Shown: piece after piece, positions 6,114 to 6,645 of the stretch
Numbering within the stretch: position 1 is the first letter of the stretch
Layout: every line of letters starts with the position of its first letter
Assembly: GCA_029258815.1 (NCBI GenBank)
Contig: JAPDJZ010000068.1
Coordinates: 1-6,645 of the forward strand
Direction of reading: 5' to 3'
Length of the DNA stretch: 6,645 nt
DNA from: an archaeon
GTDB lineage: Archaea; Thermoproteota; Nitrososphaeria_A; Caldarchaeales; Wolframiiraptoraceae
Notes under the pieces: model-generated
Database searches by the model: none
The model's input: the letters and a program-made list of their open reading frames with translations, nothing else
What the model was told of the DNA's origin: nothing
Position numbers and translations under genes: made by a program

Positions 6114-6121
6114 GGATTAAA
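6114..6121 (-). promoter_or_regulatory. Possible TATA element of the methyltransferase gene
   Basis: The minus strand reads TTTAATCC, centred about 26 nt before the GTG at 6091. Together with the lack of a Shine-Dalgarno sequence this suggests a leaderless message starting at that GTG. The match to the archaeal TATA consensus is only partial. Confidence 0.4.
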
Positions 6122-6168
6122 CGCTGCTTCATGATGTTCGCTGGTCGTCGGAATCCGGCTTGACCCGC

Positions 6169-6185
6169 ATATAAAAATTATTATA
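6169..6185 (+). promoter_or_regulatory. TATA region of the polyprenol-kinase-like gene
   Basis: An uninterrupted 17-base A/T stretch, from ATATAAAAA to ATTATTATA, is the most A/T-rich part of the 116-bp divergent gap. Its downstream half (TTATTATA) is centred about 26 nt before the ATG at 6208, the right distance for a leaderless message. No Shine-Dalgarno sequence is present (TTACCCC precedes the ATG). Confidence 0.6.
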
Positions 6186-6207
6186 CGCGCTCTTCCAGCA
6201 TTACCCC

Positions 6208-6645
6208 ATGCTTATCTCGATCGAAGAGGTAGGCTTGGCCGTCGCCCTCTTCATCTGGATCATGATCCTGACGGGATTCCTAACGAAGCGACTCTACGAG
6301 GCCATGGTTAGGCGCGGGGTCAAGGAGAGGGTGGCCATCTACTACAACAGGAAGGTAATCCACATCCTAGCCGGCGGCTTGGTCGCGGTCCTCGCCCCCT
6401 TCTACTTCAAGACCCCCCTAATCCCCTTCGTCCTAGCGATGATCCTAGCCGTCATAAGCTACATACCCTACAGGACCGGAAAGCTGTTCTACTGGTATCA
6501 GGTTCCGGAGAACATGTATGATGTCCACTTCTGCGCGATGTGGGGAGTCTGCCTCGCGGCTGGATGGCTTTTGACCGGGAATCCATGGTTCGGAGTCCTT
6601 CCAATAATATTCATGTCATTTGGGGACGCGATCACTGGAATAGTG
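6208..6645 (+). CDS. Dolichol/phytol-kinase-like polyprenol kinase, N-terminal part (3' truncated)
   Basis: The ATG at 6208 opens a frame that runs through the window end without a stop (146 codons seen). The product is strongly hydrophobic, with membrane segments at about 7-26, 50-65, 69-85, 110-122 and 127-143. Two hallmarks of the CTP-dependent dolichol kinase/phytol kinase/CDP-diglyceride synthetase-like group are visible: NRKVIHILAGG (47-57) after a basic loop, and FMSFGDAITGIV (135-146), the Asp-containing nucleotide/metal motif, at the right edge. These enzymes phosphorylate a polyprenol or related isoprenoid alcohol in the membrane, for lipid-carrier recycling or isoprenoid salvage. 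Which alcohol is used here cannot be told. It is divergent from the membrane-anchored methyltransferase, across a 116-bp gap with a promoter in each direction. Confidence 0.85.
   Translation, partial: MLISIEEVGLAVALFIWIMILTGFLTKRLYEAMVRRGVKERVAIYYNRKVIHILAGGLVAVLAPFYFKTPLIPFVLAMILAVISYIPYRTGKLFYWYQVPENMYDVHFCAMWGVCLAAGWLLTGNPWFGVLPIIFMSFGDAITGIV

Noticed and set aside
1..6645. tRNA, CRISPR, insertion sequence or defence system
   Set aside because: No T-loop-like sequence, no regularly spaced repeats, no transposase or terminal inverted repeats, and no toxin, nuclease or defence domains were found in any frame.

Overview
The window comes from an archaeon, most likely a (hyper)thermophilic member of the TACK/Thermoproteota side. 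It encodes ribosomal protein S26e, which is present in that lineage and in eukaryotes but missing from most Euryarchaeota. It also encodes the amino-group-carrier (LysW) pathway in its crenarchaeal form, and its promoters are archaeal TATA elements, several of them about 25-30 nt before a start codon with no Shine-Dalgarno sequence. DNA is fairly GC-rich and densely coding, with AGG/AGA and ATA codons used freely. I see no mobile element, CRISPR array, tRNA or rRNA. Genus cannot be told from this sequence.

Layout. (1) Bases 2-454 (+) hold the C-terminal part of a radical SAM enzyme that enters from outside the window. (2) Bases 461-3460 (-) hold a four-gene amino acid biosynthesis block, read right to left: argX (LysX/ArgX-type ATP-grasp ligase), lysY (LysW-acyl-phosphate reductase), lysZ (LysW-acyl kinase) and, after a 66-bp gap with a possible promoter of its own, lysW (the 58-residue carrier protein, easily missed by gene callers). 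(3) A divergent control region at 3461-3683 separates argX from rps26e (3684-3968, +). (4) htrA (4045-5271, +) is a membrane-anchored, extracytoplasmic HtrA/Deg serine protease. (5) Bases 5353-6091 (-) hold a membrane-anchored class I methyltransferase whose frame is broken by one extra base in a run of six C. (6) From 6208 (+) to the window end lies the N-terminal part of a dolichol/phytol-kinase-like membrane protein, divergent from the methyltransferase.

How the genes work together. LysW is a scaffold whose C-terminal glutamate (the EDWGE tail is intact) is joined by ArgX to the amino group of an amino acid. LysZ then phosphorylates the side-chain carboxyl and LysY reduces it to the semialdehyde while the substrate stays on the carrier. 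The ligase carries the Gly-Phe motif (residues 257-258) linked to glutamate specificity, rather than the Asn-Thr/Ser motif of alpha-aminoadipate ligases. The block is therefore predicted to feed ornithine/arginine, although homology-based naming would call it lysine biosynthesis. LysJ (aminotransferase) and LysK (releasing hydrolase) are not in the window.

The most notable points are the GF specificity call, the unannotated lysW with possibly separate expression, the repairable frameshift in the methyltransferase, and the divergent pairing of a membrane methyltransferase with a polyprenol-kinase-like gene.
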